Shown here one piece after another: positions 26,379 to 33,447 of a stretch of DNA of 34,060 nt. How positions within the stretch are numbered: the stretch's first letter is position 1; each line of letters begins with the position of its first letter. The stretch is from a virus. The stretch covers positions 1-34,060 of IMG/VR virus record IMGVR_UViG_3300020201_000066. One strand, given 5' to 3'. The translations under genes and the position numbers were made by a program. The notes under the pieces are model-generated. The model searched no databases. It was not told where the DNA came from and worked only from the letters and a program-made list of their open reading frames with translations.

Positions 26379-26713
26379 GCATGAGAAACGAAATCGGCGA
26401 AGAGACTCGCGTCAGCATGAAACTTATTATGTGGGGCGCGGGGGTCATGCTCGCGATCATGTCTCCCGCGCTCGCTCTCGCGTTGCGCGCGTCGATCCAG
26501 ATCGGAGGCGTCGCGTCCGACATGCGCAGCCTCTACGAGTCGGCGCAGCGCACGGAGATACACACCGGCGAGACGGCGCGCGCACTACACGCGCTCGACA
26601 AACGGTACGAGGGCGACGCTGCGCGGGTCGACGGCCGCTTGCTGAACCTGGAGCGCCGGCAAACCGACATCGTGGAAAGGGTTCGCATAATCGAGGTGAA
26701 GTCTCCAAAATGA
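26375..26713 (+). CDS. small membrane protein with coiled coil, lysis-region position
   Basis: A protein of 112 residues from ATG 26375, which overlaps the fibre stop. One membrane helix (about residues 16-38, LIMWGAGVMLAIMSPALALAL) is followed by a charged helical tail with SDMRSLYESAQRTE and DGRLLNLERRQTDIVERVRI, suggesting a coiled coil. This matches small membrane-anchored phage proteins seen beside holins, such as antiholins or inner-membrane spanins, but no exact family is recognised. It starts a run of four small membrane or lipoprotein genes. An inner-membrane spanin role would be redundant with the unimolecular spanin candidate downstream. Confidence 0.5.
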   Translation: MSMRNEIGEETRVSMKLIMWGAGVMLAIMSPALALALRASIQIGGVASDMRSLYESAQRTEIHTGETARALHALDKRYEGDAARVDGRLLNLERRQTDIVERVRIIEVKSPK

Positions 26714-26988
26714 TGCAGAGGTCGCTACCATCCTGGATACTTGTCGCGCTACTTTCGGCCGGGTTCGTCGCGAATCTCGGGCTCTACGCGGCGATGGGCC
26801 GAATCGACGCAAACCTCACCGCGGCCAGAACGGCAAGCATGCAGACGATAACGATCGAATGGCTGAGCGAAGGCGCGAGCGTCACGGTGACGACCCCGAG
26901 GCTATCGTTTGGCGATCCGGTAGAAGAGTGGGCCGCGCGACATCGCGCAGCCGTTGACGCCATGGAAGCGGAGTTCCCGCAGGACTGA
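26710..26988 (+). CDS. small membrane-anchored or secreted protein
   Basis: A protein of 92 residues; ATG 26710 overlaps the previous stop. It opens with a basic start and a hydrophobic stretch (PSWILVALLSAGFVANLGLY) that could be a signal peptide or membrane anchor, then a region with TITIEWLSEGASVTVTTPRL and an acidic helical end. The body would be periplasmic. The lysis-region neighbours suggest a role in host lysis or in membrane anchoring of another component, but no named family can be assigned. Confidence 0.45.
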   Translation: MMQRSLPSWILVALLSAGFVANLGLYAAMGRIDANLTAARTASMQTITIEWLSEGASVTVTTPRLSFGDPVEEWAARHRAAVDAMEAEFPQD

Positions 26989-26989
26989 C

Positions 26990-27175
26990 ATGTTCCAAGC
27001 AATCGGGCAGAAGGGCATTACATCCACCGAGTTCTGGGCCTTCATGGCCGGGGTCGGGGCAATCACAGAGCTACAGGCTCCCGCGTGGCCCATCGCGGCA
27101 ATGTTCGCGGCCTACGCTTTGGGCCGATCCGTCATCAAGACCTGGGGGCCGGCAAGCACCGAGGTTGAATCATGA
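26990..27175 (+). CDS. small two-helix membrane protein, holin candidate
   Basis: A protein of 61 residues from ATG 26990, one base after the previous stop. Two hydrophobic helices (FWAFMAGVGAITEL and WPIAAMFAAYALG) are separated by a short turn, with charged ends, as in small class II type holins. It is followed by the spanin candidate with ATGA coupling. Holins form the timed membrane lesion that lets a lysin reach the wall. The absence of a recognised endolysin next to it reduces certainty. Confidence 0.45.
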   Translation: MFQAIGQKGITSTEFWAFMAGVGAITELQAPAWPIAAMFAAYALGRSVIKTWGPASTEVES

Positions 27176-27546
27176 GACGGCGAGAACTTGAGCTTCGCAC
27201 CGGGCAAAAGATTGCCGGCGCAATCGCAACGATCGTCATCGTCCTCGTCGCGGCTGCAGCGCTCGGCGGATGCGCTGGCGCGCGGCAATGGTGGGACGCG
27301 CCCATCGATCCGAATGCGCAAGCGCCAGACCCCGGCGCCCCGGTCGTCATCGAGATCCCCGGCGGCGGTGGAGTGATCTACACGCCTCCGCCCGTCGAAG
27401 AGCCTGCAACCCGCGGCGAGCTGGTCGAGCAAGGCGCGGTCGCCACGGTCGCGGTGCTCGTCGGCGCGCCGGCTGCGGCTGCTTTGGCCGCGCTGCTGGC
27501 TCTGTGGCGGCGCAAGACTCCGGGCCCGAAGCCGGTGCAGCCGTGA
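27172..27546 (+). CDS. unimolecular spanin candidate (lipoprotein with C-terminal membrane helix)
   Basis: A protein of 124 residues. It has a basic N-terminus (MRRRELELRTGQK), a hydrophobic stretch and a lipobox LGGC with the lipidated cysteine at residue 34. A proline-rich periplasmic stretch of about 50 residues follows, with IEIPGGGGVIYTPPPVEEP, then a membrane helix at residues 89-112 and a basic tail WRRK. One chain thus has an outer-membrane lipid anchor and an inner-membrane helix, the design of phage T1 gp11, whose length is close to this one. Such proteins fuse the two membranes in the last step of lysis. It argues for a Gram-negative host. Confidence 0.6.
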   Translation: MRRRELELRTGQKIAGAIATIVIVLVAAAALGGCAGARQWWDAPIDPNAQAPDPGAPVVIEIPGGGGVIYTPPPVEEPATRGELVEQGAVATVAVLVGAPAAAALAALLALWRRKTPGPKPVQP

Positions 27547-27623
27547 TGCTCCTCGCTGCGGCGGTGGGCTACCTGCTCCTCACCGCGTGGTGCGGGTCCC
27601 GGATCGGGCGCTTCCTGCGCTGA
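27546..27623 (+). CDS. 25-residue hydrophobic peptide
   Basis: ATG 27546 overlaps the spanin stop as TGATG and the frame ends at TGA 27621-27623. The peptide (MLLAAAVGYLLLTAWCG and then SRIGRFLR) has one hydrophobic stretch and a basic C-terminus, like very small phage membrane peptides. The start-stop coupling shared with its neighbours is the main support. Such a short frame could also be chance in GC-rich DNA. Confidence 0.35.
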   Translation: MLLAAAVGYLLLTAWCGSRIGRFLR

Positions 27624-27685
27624 TCCGTTGGCCGCGCTGGCTCAGAATGGCAGGATGAGCCTCTCCCCCCTAGAAGGAGACCCCG

Positions 27686-27754
27686 TTGGCTGCTCCGCGG
27701 GTGTGGGGCCGAGCATTCGTCCATGGTGCTCGGCCCCACTCTATTCCCGCCTAG
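27686..27754 (+). CDS. possible 22-codon peptide overlapping the convergent hairpin
   Basis: A strong AAGGAG lies at 27674-27679, six bases before TTG 27686, and the frame runs 22 codons to TAG 27752-27754. The peptide would start MAAPRVWGRAFVHG and both arms of the hairpin at 27703-27739 lie inside it. It may be a leader peptide or chance. The rest of 27624-27750 shows only this and the hairpin. Confidence 0.22.
   Translation: MAAPRVWGRAFVHGARPHSIPA
27703..27739. terminator. bidirectional terminator between the convergent gene blocks
   Basis: GTGGGGCCGAGCA at 27703-27715 pairs perfectly with TGCTCGGCCCCAC at 27727-27739 across an 11-base loop. It lies between the last plus-strand gene (ending 27623) and the last minus-strand gene (ending 27751). 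A weak T-containing stretch (TCTATT) follows on the plus side and none on the minus side. Its symmetry and position fit a terminator for both convergent blocks. Confidence 0.7.
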
Positions 27755-28110
27755 CGCGCGGCGGACTCGCGCGTCGCCATCCAGGTGAGATACCGCGCCT
27801 TGTCGCGTTTCGCCTTGGCGCTCTTGTTCTGAGCCAGTTTGTCCGCGCGCCCAGGGCTCAGCTCTTCCTCGCGCGCAATGGCCTGGTATCGCGCGTCGAA
27901 CAGCGCGGCAAGATCCAGCGACCGCATGGGCGACGGCCAGACGTAGCGCATTTGCGGCGCAATGCTGTCCATCTTCGTGCGCAGCGCGGCTGCGGCATCG
28001 ACGTGCCCGCGGACGAGCGCGATCTCCCTCGCGTGCATGAGGGTGCTGTAGACCTCTCGCAGCGCATTGTTGACGCGTGCCGCGTCGACTTGCCATTCGG
28101 CGGACTTCAT
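27751..28110 (-). CDS. hypothetical helical protein
   Basis: A protein of 119 residues; ATG at 28110-28108 overlaps the previous stop in the ATGA manner. It is helical, with LREVYSTLMHAREIALVRG, an alanine-rich centre, AALFDARYQAIAREEELSPG and a basic end (KLAQNKSAKAKRDKARYL). No DNA-binding fold, signal peptide or membrane segment is evident. It is the last gene of the minus-strand block before the convergent hairpin. The function is not recognised. Confidence 0.55.
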   Translation of the reverse strand: MKSAEWQVDAARVNNALREVYSTLMHAREIALVRGHVDAAAALRTKMDSIAPQMRYVWPSPMRSLDLAALFDARYQAIAREEELSPGRADKLAQNKSAKAKRDKARYLTWMATRESAAR

Positions 28111-28490
28111 CGCAGCATCTCCTCGATGGGGTCCAGCGCATCGGCGCCATATCCTCGGTCAGGGTCGCCGCACTCGCGCGCGCGCGCAGCCACCGCATAC
28201 GCCCAGCGCATGAAGTCCTCGATCTCAGACGTTGGAACCGTGCGGCATTCGGGATCCGCCATGCGCTTGAAGAGCTGCACGAGCGCAGCTTCGTCCCTCA
28301 TCGAGTGGTAGATGACGAGGACCTCGCGAGCCCTGCGATAGAGCACCTCGGCGGTGGTGCCGGGCATCCAGCCCGCGTAGCATGCGCGCTGCACGCTCGC
28401 AGGCAAGCGCGCGACTGCGTCGTCCATCGCAGCGACGTCGAGCCCGAGCTTGCGCGAAGCGAATCGCATCATGGCCATCGTCTGGCTCAC
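28107..28490 (-). CDS. hypothetical protein
   Basis: A protein of 127 residues starting at GTG 28490, which overlaps the stop of the spike-like gene. It is mostly helical, with ASRKLGLDVAAMDDAVARL, EVLYRRAREVLVIYHSM, a LVQLFKRMADPE segment and an acidic C-terminal GADALDPIEEML. Much longer open frames continue upstream to 28844 but lie antiparallel within another gene, and the coupled GTG is preferred. No family is recognised. It is translationally coupled on both sides in a three-gene set that starts with the spike-like gene. Confidence 0.5.
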   Translation of the reverse strand: MSQTMAMMRFASRKLGLDVAAMDDAVARLPASVQRACYAGWMPGTTAEVLYRRAREVLVIYHSMRDEAALVQLFKRMADPECRTVPTSEIEDFMRWAYAVAARARECGDPDRGYGADALDPIEEMLR

Positions 28491-30034
28491 GGGACCACCT
28501 GCGCGGGCGGGCCGAGCACCACTTCGAGGGTCGCCCAGCTCTCGGCCTGGCCCGACACCGTGAGCGTGCCCACGTCCTGGTTGAGCGGGACGCTCCCGAC
28601 GCGGACCTTCTTGGCGCGCTCGAGACCCCCGAAGGCTCCGTGGATGTTGGCCTCGTCGGACGATGGGCCAGGCATGTCGATGTGCGCGACATCGATCGAC
28701 GAAAGCATGATCGGCTCCCGGTCGGGCCGAAAGAAAGTCTCCGTCGTCGTGCTCAGCGCCGGGGTGCGCACGTCGAAGCGCCCGATGTGGCGCCCGCTGG
28801 GGAGCTTGTGAACCCCGCCATTTGCCGAGTCGGGCTCGCCCCACGCCACGATTAGAGCGTTGTGGGACCAGTCGATCTTGTGCGTGTCCAGCTCAGACAC
28901 GAATGTAGGGTTTTCGATCAGGACGGTCCCGCCGTGGCCGGACACGGTGATGCACCCGCCGCCGCCTCCAGACAAAAACTTGTCCGCGATATCGAATGTG
29001 CAATCTCGCAGGTGGATCGTGCCGTACGACGGCGGGCCTTCAAGGACACGGTTCGTGTGCTGGATGCCGCACCGACGGCTGACCGGGAAATGCACGCGAC
29101 GCGCGTAGATCCCGCCCTGGGTGTTCTTGACGTAGAGCATGTGCTCTTGGACTGTGGCCGTGCCTCCCACATCCACAAACCCAAGGCGCCCCTCGCGGTA
29201 CATGTTGGCGTGCCACTTCTGGGGGCTGCCGCCGTAATCGCCTCCAGAACTCGCCGATTCAAGCTCGACCGACGAGAAGATCCTGGGGGTGCCGATCGCC
29301 ACAGACATGTGTATGGCTATCGCGTTCGCCCCCTCCGCGTAAACGGTGTGGTTGTGCACCCAGGTGGCCATGCCACCTGTGCCCACGGAGACGAATCCGA
29401 GGCTGGCGCCGCCGCGGATGAGCACCGGTCCCGCGTGGCTTTTGGCGACCGATGATGCGCTGGTTTGCCCACACTTCCACCCGACCGGGTAGGGGCCTCC
29501 CTCGCCCACTTCGACTTCGACGATGCCCCAGGGCCCCGCCAGATTGGCGGCGTGCCCAAGATGGCTCGCCTTGTTGAGCGCGATGCCCGGGGATCCGTGG
29601 ACCGAACCGTACCAGGCGCCGGAAGCGTGGAACACTACCACGGTCTTGCCGGTGAAGAACTGCACAGGGTCGGTGCCCTCGCGGACGGCTGCCAGGAACC
29701 CTTCACGGTCCACTTGGTCCCCGCCCGGCAGCGCGAGGAAGTCATCCGCGAGCAGTTGGGCGACGTCCTCGTGATGTCCCCATTCGTTGATCGGGCCACT
29801 GCCCGGCGGTTCGGTGACCTCCGGCGGATCAACGACGACAGGCGGAGCGATGACGGGGGGAGCGCCATAGAGCCGAAGGTCCTGCTCGCCGAGGATGCTG
29901 AACAGCATGTGCATTTCGGCTTTTAGCCCCGCGTGCTGGATCGGATTCAGCTCGTGGACGAGCTTGCCGACCGACATCCCGTAGTGCATCGCGAGCGCGC
30001 GCAGATGCGTGTTGTTGACTTCTTTGATGTTCAT
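28487..30034 (-). CDS. beta-helix spike-like protein
   Basis: A protein of 515 residues from ATG 30034; an alternative ATG at 30097 would add 21 residues and leave a 17-base gap to the upstream gene. Neither start has a clear ribosome binding site. A helical N-terminal domain (HLRALAMHYGMSVGKLVHEL) of about 60 residues precedes a proline-rich linker (PPVIAPPVVVDPPEV). The rest is glycine-rich, with short strands repeating at about 20-30 residue spacing (LIRGGASLGFVSVGTGG, VYAEGANAIAIHMS, TIHLRDCTFDIADKFLSGGG), as in right-handed beta-helix proteins such as phage tailspikes that bind or degrade surface polysaccharide. Unlike the other tail genes it lies in the minus-strand block. Beta-helix is inferred from pattern, not from catalytic residues. 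Confidence 0.55.
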   Translation of the reverse strand: MNIKEVNNTHLRALAMHYGMSVGKLVHELNPIQHAGLKAEMHMLFSILGEQDLRLYGAPPVIAPPVVVDPPEVTEPPGSGPINEWGHHEDVAQLLADDFLALPGGDQVDREGFLAAVREGTDPVQFFTGKTVVVFHASGAWYGSVHGSPGIALNKASHLGHAANLAGPWGIVEVEVGEGGPYPVGWKCGQTSASSVAKSHAGPVLIRGGASLGFVSVGTGGMATWVHNHTVYAEGANAIAIHMSVAIGTPRIFSSVELESASSGGDYGGSPQKWHANMYREGRLGFVDVGGTATVQEHMLYVKNTQGGIYARRVHFPVSRRCGIQHTNRVLEGPPSYGTIHLRDCTFDIADKFLSGGGGGCITVSGHGGTVLIENPTFVSELDTHKIDWSHNALIVAWGEPDSANGGVHKLPSGRHIGRFDVRTPALSTTTETFFRPDREPIMLSSIDVAHIDMPGPSSDEANIHGAFGGLERAKKVRVGSVPLNQDVGTLTVSGQAESWATLEVVLGPPAQVVP

Positions 30035-30114
30035 GTGGGAGCTGATGGGTGTTCGATGCCTAGACGCGACCGTCGCGCCGATGCGCTGCACGGCCATGCT
30101 ACAGGTTGCGCGAT

Positions 30115-30549
30115 CTAGGGTGCTGTTTCATCTGCGGAGCTGGCCCGGATATGCACCCCTTCGCCGGTCGATGCGAACCGCTTGCGCGCGCGCAAGTCCG
30201 TGATCTGCGCATCGTAGATCAGCCCGATGCACGCGTCTTCGACCAGTTTGACGAGATTCGTGAGGTCTGGCTTGCCCACGTGGTGCCGCCCGTTGTCGAC
30301 CTTGTTGCCCGCGAACACAAACGTCAGGTCGATCCGCACGGGGCTGCCCGCAGCGAACAGCGGAGCGGTCAAGCCCCTCGCGATGAGCGCGCGACGCACT
30401 GCGGTCGCTACCGCTCCGAGCGCGTCCCGCGAGCGCTCAGGCGTCACCCCTCGAGCGCGTCCGCCGCGACCTGCGACGACCATCGCTCGAGCCAGCGGGA
30501 CCGGGCGCCCAGGGACAAAGCATTCGAAGGCCAGCGAGTGGCTGATCAT
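30115..30549 (-). CDS. RusA-like Holliday junction resolvase
   Basis: A protein of 144 residues; ATG 30549 overlaps the RecT stop in ATGA manner. The family core reads GKPDLTNLVKLVEDA at residues 92-106 then YDAQITDLRARKRF at 112-125. This matches the RusA sequence around its active site: D95 aligns with D70, N98 and K101 with the conserved DN..K pattern, and D113 with D91. Residue 97 is threonine where E. coli RusA has the catalytic D72. RusA enzymes resolve four-way DNA junctions and commonly sit with RecT genes in phages. A longer frame upstream to 30849 is inside recT and is rejected. Confidence 0.75.
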   Translation of the reverse strand: MISHSLAFECFVPGRPVPLARAMVVAGRGGRARGVTPERSRDALGAVATAVRRALIARGLTAPLFAAGSPVRIDLTFVFAGNKVDNGRHHVGKPDLTNLVKLVEDACIGLIYDAQITDLRARKRFASTGEGVHIRASSADETAP

Positions 30550-31397
30550 CGCGCGCCCTCCTGATCCGCCGCAGTCGTCCCGTCGTCGTACACCACGCGG
30601 TCGCGAAGGTCGTCGTCGTCTTCCTGCCCCGCTGCGTCTGGCGCCGCATCCGGTGCCGCGAGCAACTGGTGCCGCAGGTCGGCGATGCCCGGCTCGGCAC
30701 GCCGCGCGGGCGAAGCGACGTCGCGCATGTCGTACTCCGTCGAGTCGGCCGCAGCCAAAGCTGAAGCGTCGTCGACGCTCATCGGGAGCCACTTCATCAG
30801 ACGACGCACCGCCGTCTTCTTTGCCATCTCGTCCCAATCGGTCACCCACGGACCGGAGCGGGCGGCGCGCGACCGACCACGCACGCGCTCGACGTCGGCG
30901 ACCGTCAGGACGACGAACTGTGAGCAGCCGTCCGTCAGTTTGGCGACGGCGTAGATGTACTGCACTCGCCGGTCACCCGCGGCGAGTGATGGCTTGTGCC
31001 TCAGCTGGGGCTCCAGCCCCATTTCATATTCGAACACGTCACCCTCGCGCACGACCTCCGCGTAGATCATCGAGACCTTCCCGGACCGTCGCGCCAGCGT
31101 CAAGAGCCCCCGATAACCGACAATCAGCGTGCAGTCCGCGCCGTACGGCACCAGGTACACGGAACCAAACGGATCCGGAGCGAGACCCAGCTCGCTGCAC
31201 GTCATCACGCATTGCATGACCGAGACCGGCGTGCATTGCAGGATCTTCGGGTTGCGACTCACCGCTACCCCGACGATCTTCAGGAGCTTGTCAGCGCTCA
31301 AGTGCGCGGTCGCGATCTGCTCGATCGACTCGCGGCGCGTCTCCAGAAGTTGAACCAGCGCCGCGTTGGGGCTGAGCCCCGTGTTGTTGTTCACCAT
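30546..31397 (-). CDS. recT: RecT-family single-strand annealing protein
   Basis: A protein of 283 residues with GAGGAAG upstream of ATG 31397. RecT family features are clear: MQCVMTCSELGLAPDPFGSV, the YLVPYG and LIVGYRGLLTLARRSG segment, and YAEVVREGDVFEYEMG, then YIYAVAKLTDG. The C-terminal 80 residues are acidic and low complexity (GQEDDDDLRDRVVYDDG), typical of variable tails. RecT coats and anneals single strands made by the exonuclease encoded next to it. The gene overlaps the exonuclease stop by seven bases, showing translational coupling of a two-component recombination system. Confidence 0.9.
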   Translation of the reverse strand: MVNNNTGLSPNAALVQLLETRRESIEQIATAHLSADKLLKIVGVAVSRNPKILQCTPVSVMQCVMTCSELGLAPDPFGSVYLVPYGADCTLIVGYRGLLTLARRSGKVSMIYAEVVREGDVFEYEMGLEPQLRHKPSLAAGDRRVQYIYAVAKLTDGCSQFVVLTVADVERVRGRSRAARSGPWVTDWDEMAKKTAVRRLMKWLPMSVDDASALAAADSTEYDMRDVASPARRAEPGIADLRHQLLAAPDAAPDAAGQEDDDDLRDRVVYDDGTTAADQEGAR

Positions 31398-32362
31398 GTG
31401 ATCTTCCTCTGCTTGCCGACCTTGTCATCCCACCGGAACACCCGGCAGGTCTCCTCACCGACCTTTGTGCGCTCGAACACTGAGCGCGTTTGCGTCTTCC
31501 AACTCGCGACCTTAATGCCCCCGATAAGCGCAGATTCGGCGCAGCCCATGCGCTGCATGATCGACGCTTTGATCTCGTCCAAAGCCGAGTCGGCGGTCTT
31601 TTTGGCTCGGATCGCAGCTTCAAGATCCTCCAGCAGGATCGACTCGACATCGACGGACGTGCTCGCCACCGTGTCGCGGTGCCATTCGCGCAAATGCGGC
31701 ACGTCGTCGCCAGTCGCGGAAGGCTCGCGCCCATCGCGCACCGCGGCCCAGAAGTCTACCAGCCGCTCAAGGATCGCGCTCGCAATCGCCTCGTCCTTGT
31801 CGATGTCGTGCCACAGCAAACGCACGCCGCCGATCACCGCCGCGCACGTGTACCAGGTTGTGCCTGCGCACTCAGCTTGCCAGAGACCCTGGATCGTGAC
31901 CGCGATCGGCGGCTCGTACTCCCACCGCCCCATCCCATAGGCCCAGTGCTTGAGCTCAAGCGTGGACGGCCCGCGATGAGCGTCGACCTGGATCGCATCA
32001 GGAGACGCGTGCAGTCCGCGGACGTGGGGATGCCGGAATATGATCGAAGAGCCTCCGAGGACCTGGATCTCCCTCCCAGTCCGGCGCACGTATCTGTGCG
32101 CGTTCGCTTCCTCGTAGGCCAAACCGGCTTCCTGCGCCTCGGTCTGCGCATCGTCGATCCCGCTGGTCCCTTCGTCGTCCTCCGGTGGGGGGATCGACGA
32201 CGCGCGAGCCTTTCCAAGCTCCACGCGCAGCCGGTGGTACACCGACAGCGGGCTACCGTAGGAGGAATGCCCGAGGATGGCTGCGACATCGGACGCGCCG
32301 ATGCTGCACCGCCGCGCCGCAAACCATTCGTCGCGCGTGGCGTAGGCCTCGAAGGCTCTCAT
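31391..32362 (-). CDS. YqaJ-family viral recombinase exonuclease
   Basis: A protein of 323 residues from ATG 32362. The N-terminus has the YqaJ signature W13, R17 and IGASDVAAILG at 21-31, followed by GSPLSVYHRL. Nuclease motifs follow: GLAYEEANAHRYVRRTGR, the PDAIQVD segment and LELKHW with the E-K pair of the PD-(D/E)XK core. It degrades one strand of double-stranded DNA to feed the RecT partner downstream, as lambda exonuclease does for Beta. The C-terminal 100 residues form helices not found in minimal members. It overlaps neighbours on both sides. Confidence 0.87.
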   Translation of the reverse strand: MRAFEAYATRDEWFAARRCSIGASDVAAILGHSSYGSPLSVYHRLRVELGKARASSIPPPEDDEGTSGIDDAQTEAQEAGLAYEEANAHRYVRRTGREIQVLGGSSIIFRHPHVRGLHASPDAIQVDAHRGPSTLELKHWAYGMGRWEYEPPIAVTIQGLWQAECAGTTWYTCAAVIGGVRLLWHDIDKDEAIASAILERLVDFWAAVRDGREPSATGDDVPHLREWHRDTVASTSVDVESILLEDLEAAIRAKKTADSALDEIKASIMQRMGCAESALIGGIKVASWKTQTRSVFERTKVGEETCRVFRWDDKVGKQRKITW

Positions 32363-32547
32363 TTGCGGATGCCTCCGCCGTCTCGGGTCTTTGCGCTCTG
32401 AGCGGCTTCGCGGATCAGACGCCGCACGACCCAAGCCTTGGTCCTGTCCAAAGAGTGCGCGATGGTCTCCAGATATTCCGATGTTTCCAGGTCCAGCTCC
32501 ACGGTCATCCGCTTGCAGAAGTGCGCGGATTTCTTGGTCTTCTTCAT
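32359..32547 (-). CDS. ribbon-helix-helix protein
   Basis: A protein of 62 residues. ATG 32547 has AAGGAG nine bases upstream. A basic start (MKKTKKSAHFCKR) is followed by the RHH pattern: a strand MTVELDLETSEYL, a helix LETIAHSL, a turn DRTKA, and a second helix WVVRRLIREAAQ. RHH dimers bind DNA as regulators or antitoxins. It lies before the exonuclease gene and overlaps it in ATGA manner, so it is more likely a regulator of this recombination operon than an antitoxin, as no toxin neighbour is seen. Confidence 0.7.
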   Translation of the reverse strand: MKKTKKSAHFCKRMTVELDLETSEYLETIAHSLDRTKAWVVRRLIREAAQSAKTRDGGGIRK

Positions 32548-32572
32548 TTGATTTCTCCTTTGCCCTTCTGAT
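32543..32572 (-). repeat. 30-bp translation-start repeat, copy 1
   Basis: This segment and 33883-33912 differ at 3 of 30 positions. Each holds the AAGGAG ribosome binding site and ATG of the downstream gene (32547 and 33887). Confidence 0.65.
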
Positions 32573-32735
32573 GGCCGCGGACCATTTCCAGCGCCATGCC
32601 GAACCCGATGGCTGCACAGCCGCCGATCGCGAGCATCGCGGCCGGATGAGCGAAGCCATAGACGCCGATGCAGACCAGGCCAGCGACCCATGCCGCCGCG
32701 CCTGCCCAGAGGATGAGGTCGACGGTGTGATTCAT
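32544..32735 (-). CDS. small two-helix membrane protein
   Basis: A protein of 63 residues from ATG 32735, overlapping its neighbours on both sides. Two hydrophobic stretches (LILWAGAAAWVAGLVCIGVY and AAMLAIGGCAAIGFGMALE) are separated by a short turn, and the C-terminus is basic (RGHQKGKGEIK). It would lie in the inner membrane. The family is not recognised; the early operon position suggests an accessory or superinfection-exclusion type function rather than lysis, but that is inference. Confidence 0.5.
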   Translation of the reverse strand: MNHTVDLILWAGAAAWVAGLVCIGVYGFAHPAAMLAIGGCAAIGFGMALEMVRGHQKGKGEIK

Positions 32736-33136
32736 TGCAGCCTCTCAAGGCTGTCGATCACTTTGCTCAGCTCCTCGTGGAGCGGGCAGGGGAACTCACC
32801 GAGAAACGCCGCAGCTTCGTCCCTCGCTTCTACGCGCAAGCTGTAGGTTGCGCTGCGGATCTCGCGGAGGAACGTCTCGCGCCAAATGGTCAGGTTGCCC
32901 CTCAGGCTCAGCTTGATCCCCAACGGCTCCAATAGCTGCTGGAGGTCATGCCAGCTCCTCTCGATCCGGTAGCCTTTGCCCTCCGGGTCGCGCGGGTCGT
33001 GCAGATGGAGATCGTGGTGATTTGCACGGTCGTAGGTCACGACCAGCGCGGTCGCGCAGGATGGAGCAACGCTCAGGATCTGCACCAGTTTGCGTGCGCA
33101 CTCCGAAGCCTTGCGGTAGTTGTCCAGTTTGCTCAT
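32732..33136 (-). CDS. hypothetical protein, paralogue 1 of a tandem pair
   Basis: A protein of 134 residues from ATG 33136, overlapping the preceding paralogue's stop. Its first 100 residues follow the same plan as that gene: MSKLDNYRK, a helix, an LSV turn, a strand with TYDRANHHDLHLHD, EGKGYRIERSWHDLQQLLEP, and WRETFLREIRSATYSLR. The C-terminal 30 residues are an extra acidic helix. There are no membrane segments. The function is unknown; a compact alpha/beta fold is inferred. Confidence 0.55.
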   Translation of the reverse strand: MSKLDNYRKASECARKLVQILSVAPSCATALVVTYDRANHHDLHLHDPRDPEGKGYRIERSWHDLQQLLEPLGIKLSLRGNLTIWRETFLREIRSATYSLRVEARDEAAAFLGEFPCPLHEELSKVIDSLERLQ

Positions 33137-33447
33137 ACTCTCTCGTTCCTTGATTGGATGCGCGCCATCTCGATGGCGTCGCGGACTTCGTGTGCGAAAG
33201 ACTCGCTCCACTTTGTTTTGTCGCCTTCCATGATCATTTCGAGCCCCGAAGGCGTGAGGAGCTTCTGGAGTTCCTTCCAGTCCTTTCCGACCCTGTAGCG
33301 GTTTCCCTCCTGATCGCGCAGATAGTAGTTGGACCGGTACGCGTAGTGCATGCCCACGAAGATCTCGCGGCCTGATTCAACGCTCAAAACGGTCCCCAGG
33401 ACGTGCGCAACGCGGGCAAATTCTTGGATGTCGTCCAGTTCGCTCAC
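33133..33447 (-). CDS. hypothetical protein, paralogue 2 of a tandem pair
   Basis: A protein of 104 residues starting at GTG 33447, which overlaps the preceding stop and has GGAGG upstream. It shares with the downstream gene MSELDD, a helix ending in LSV, a strand with YAYRSNYYLRD, the EGNRYRVGKDWKELQKLLTP block and KWSESFAHEVRDAIEMAR. The pairing of conserved glycine, YR, W, LQ.LL.P and W.E.F residues shows a recent-to-moderate gene duplication. The protein has no recognised family; an interaction or inhibitor role in early infection is possible. Confidence 0.55.
   Translation of the reverse strand: MSELDDIQEFARVAHVLGTVLSVESGREIFVGMHYAYRSNYYLRDQEGNRYRVGKDWKELQKLLTPSGLEMIMEGDKTKWSESFAHEVRDAIEMARIQSRNERV

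Noticed and set aside
28077-28811. 244-residue open frame on the plus strand
   Set aside because: It is antisense to the coupled minus-strand genes at 28107 and 28487, which have start-stop overlaps and ordinary protein composition.
30227-31219. 330-residue open frame on the plus strand
   Set aside because: It is opposite RusA and RecT, which are recognisable families; the product is rich in Arg, Ser and Pro as expected for an antisense reading.
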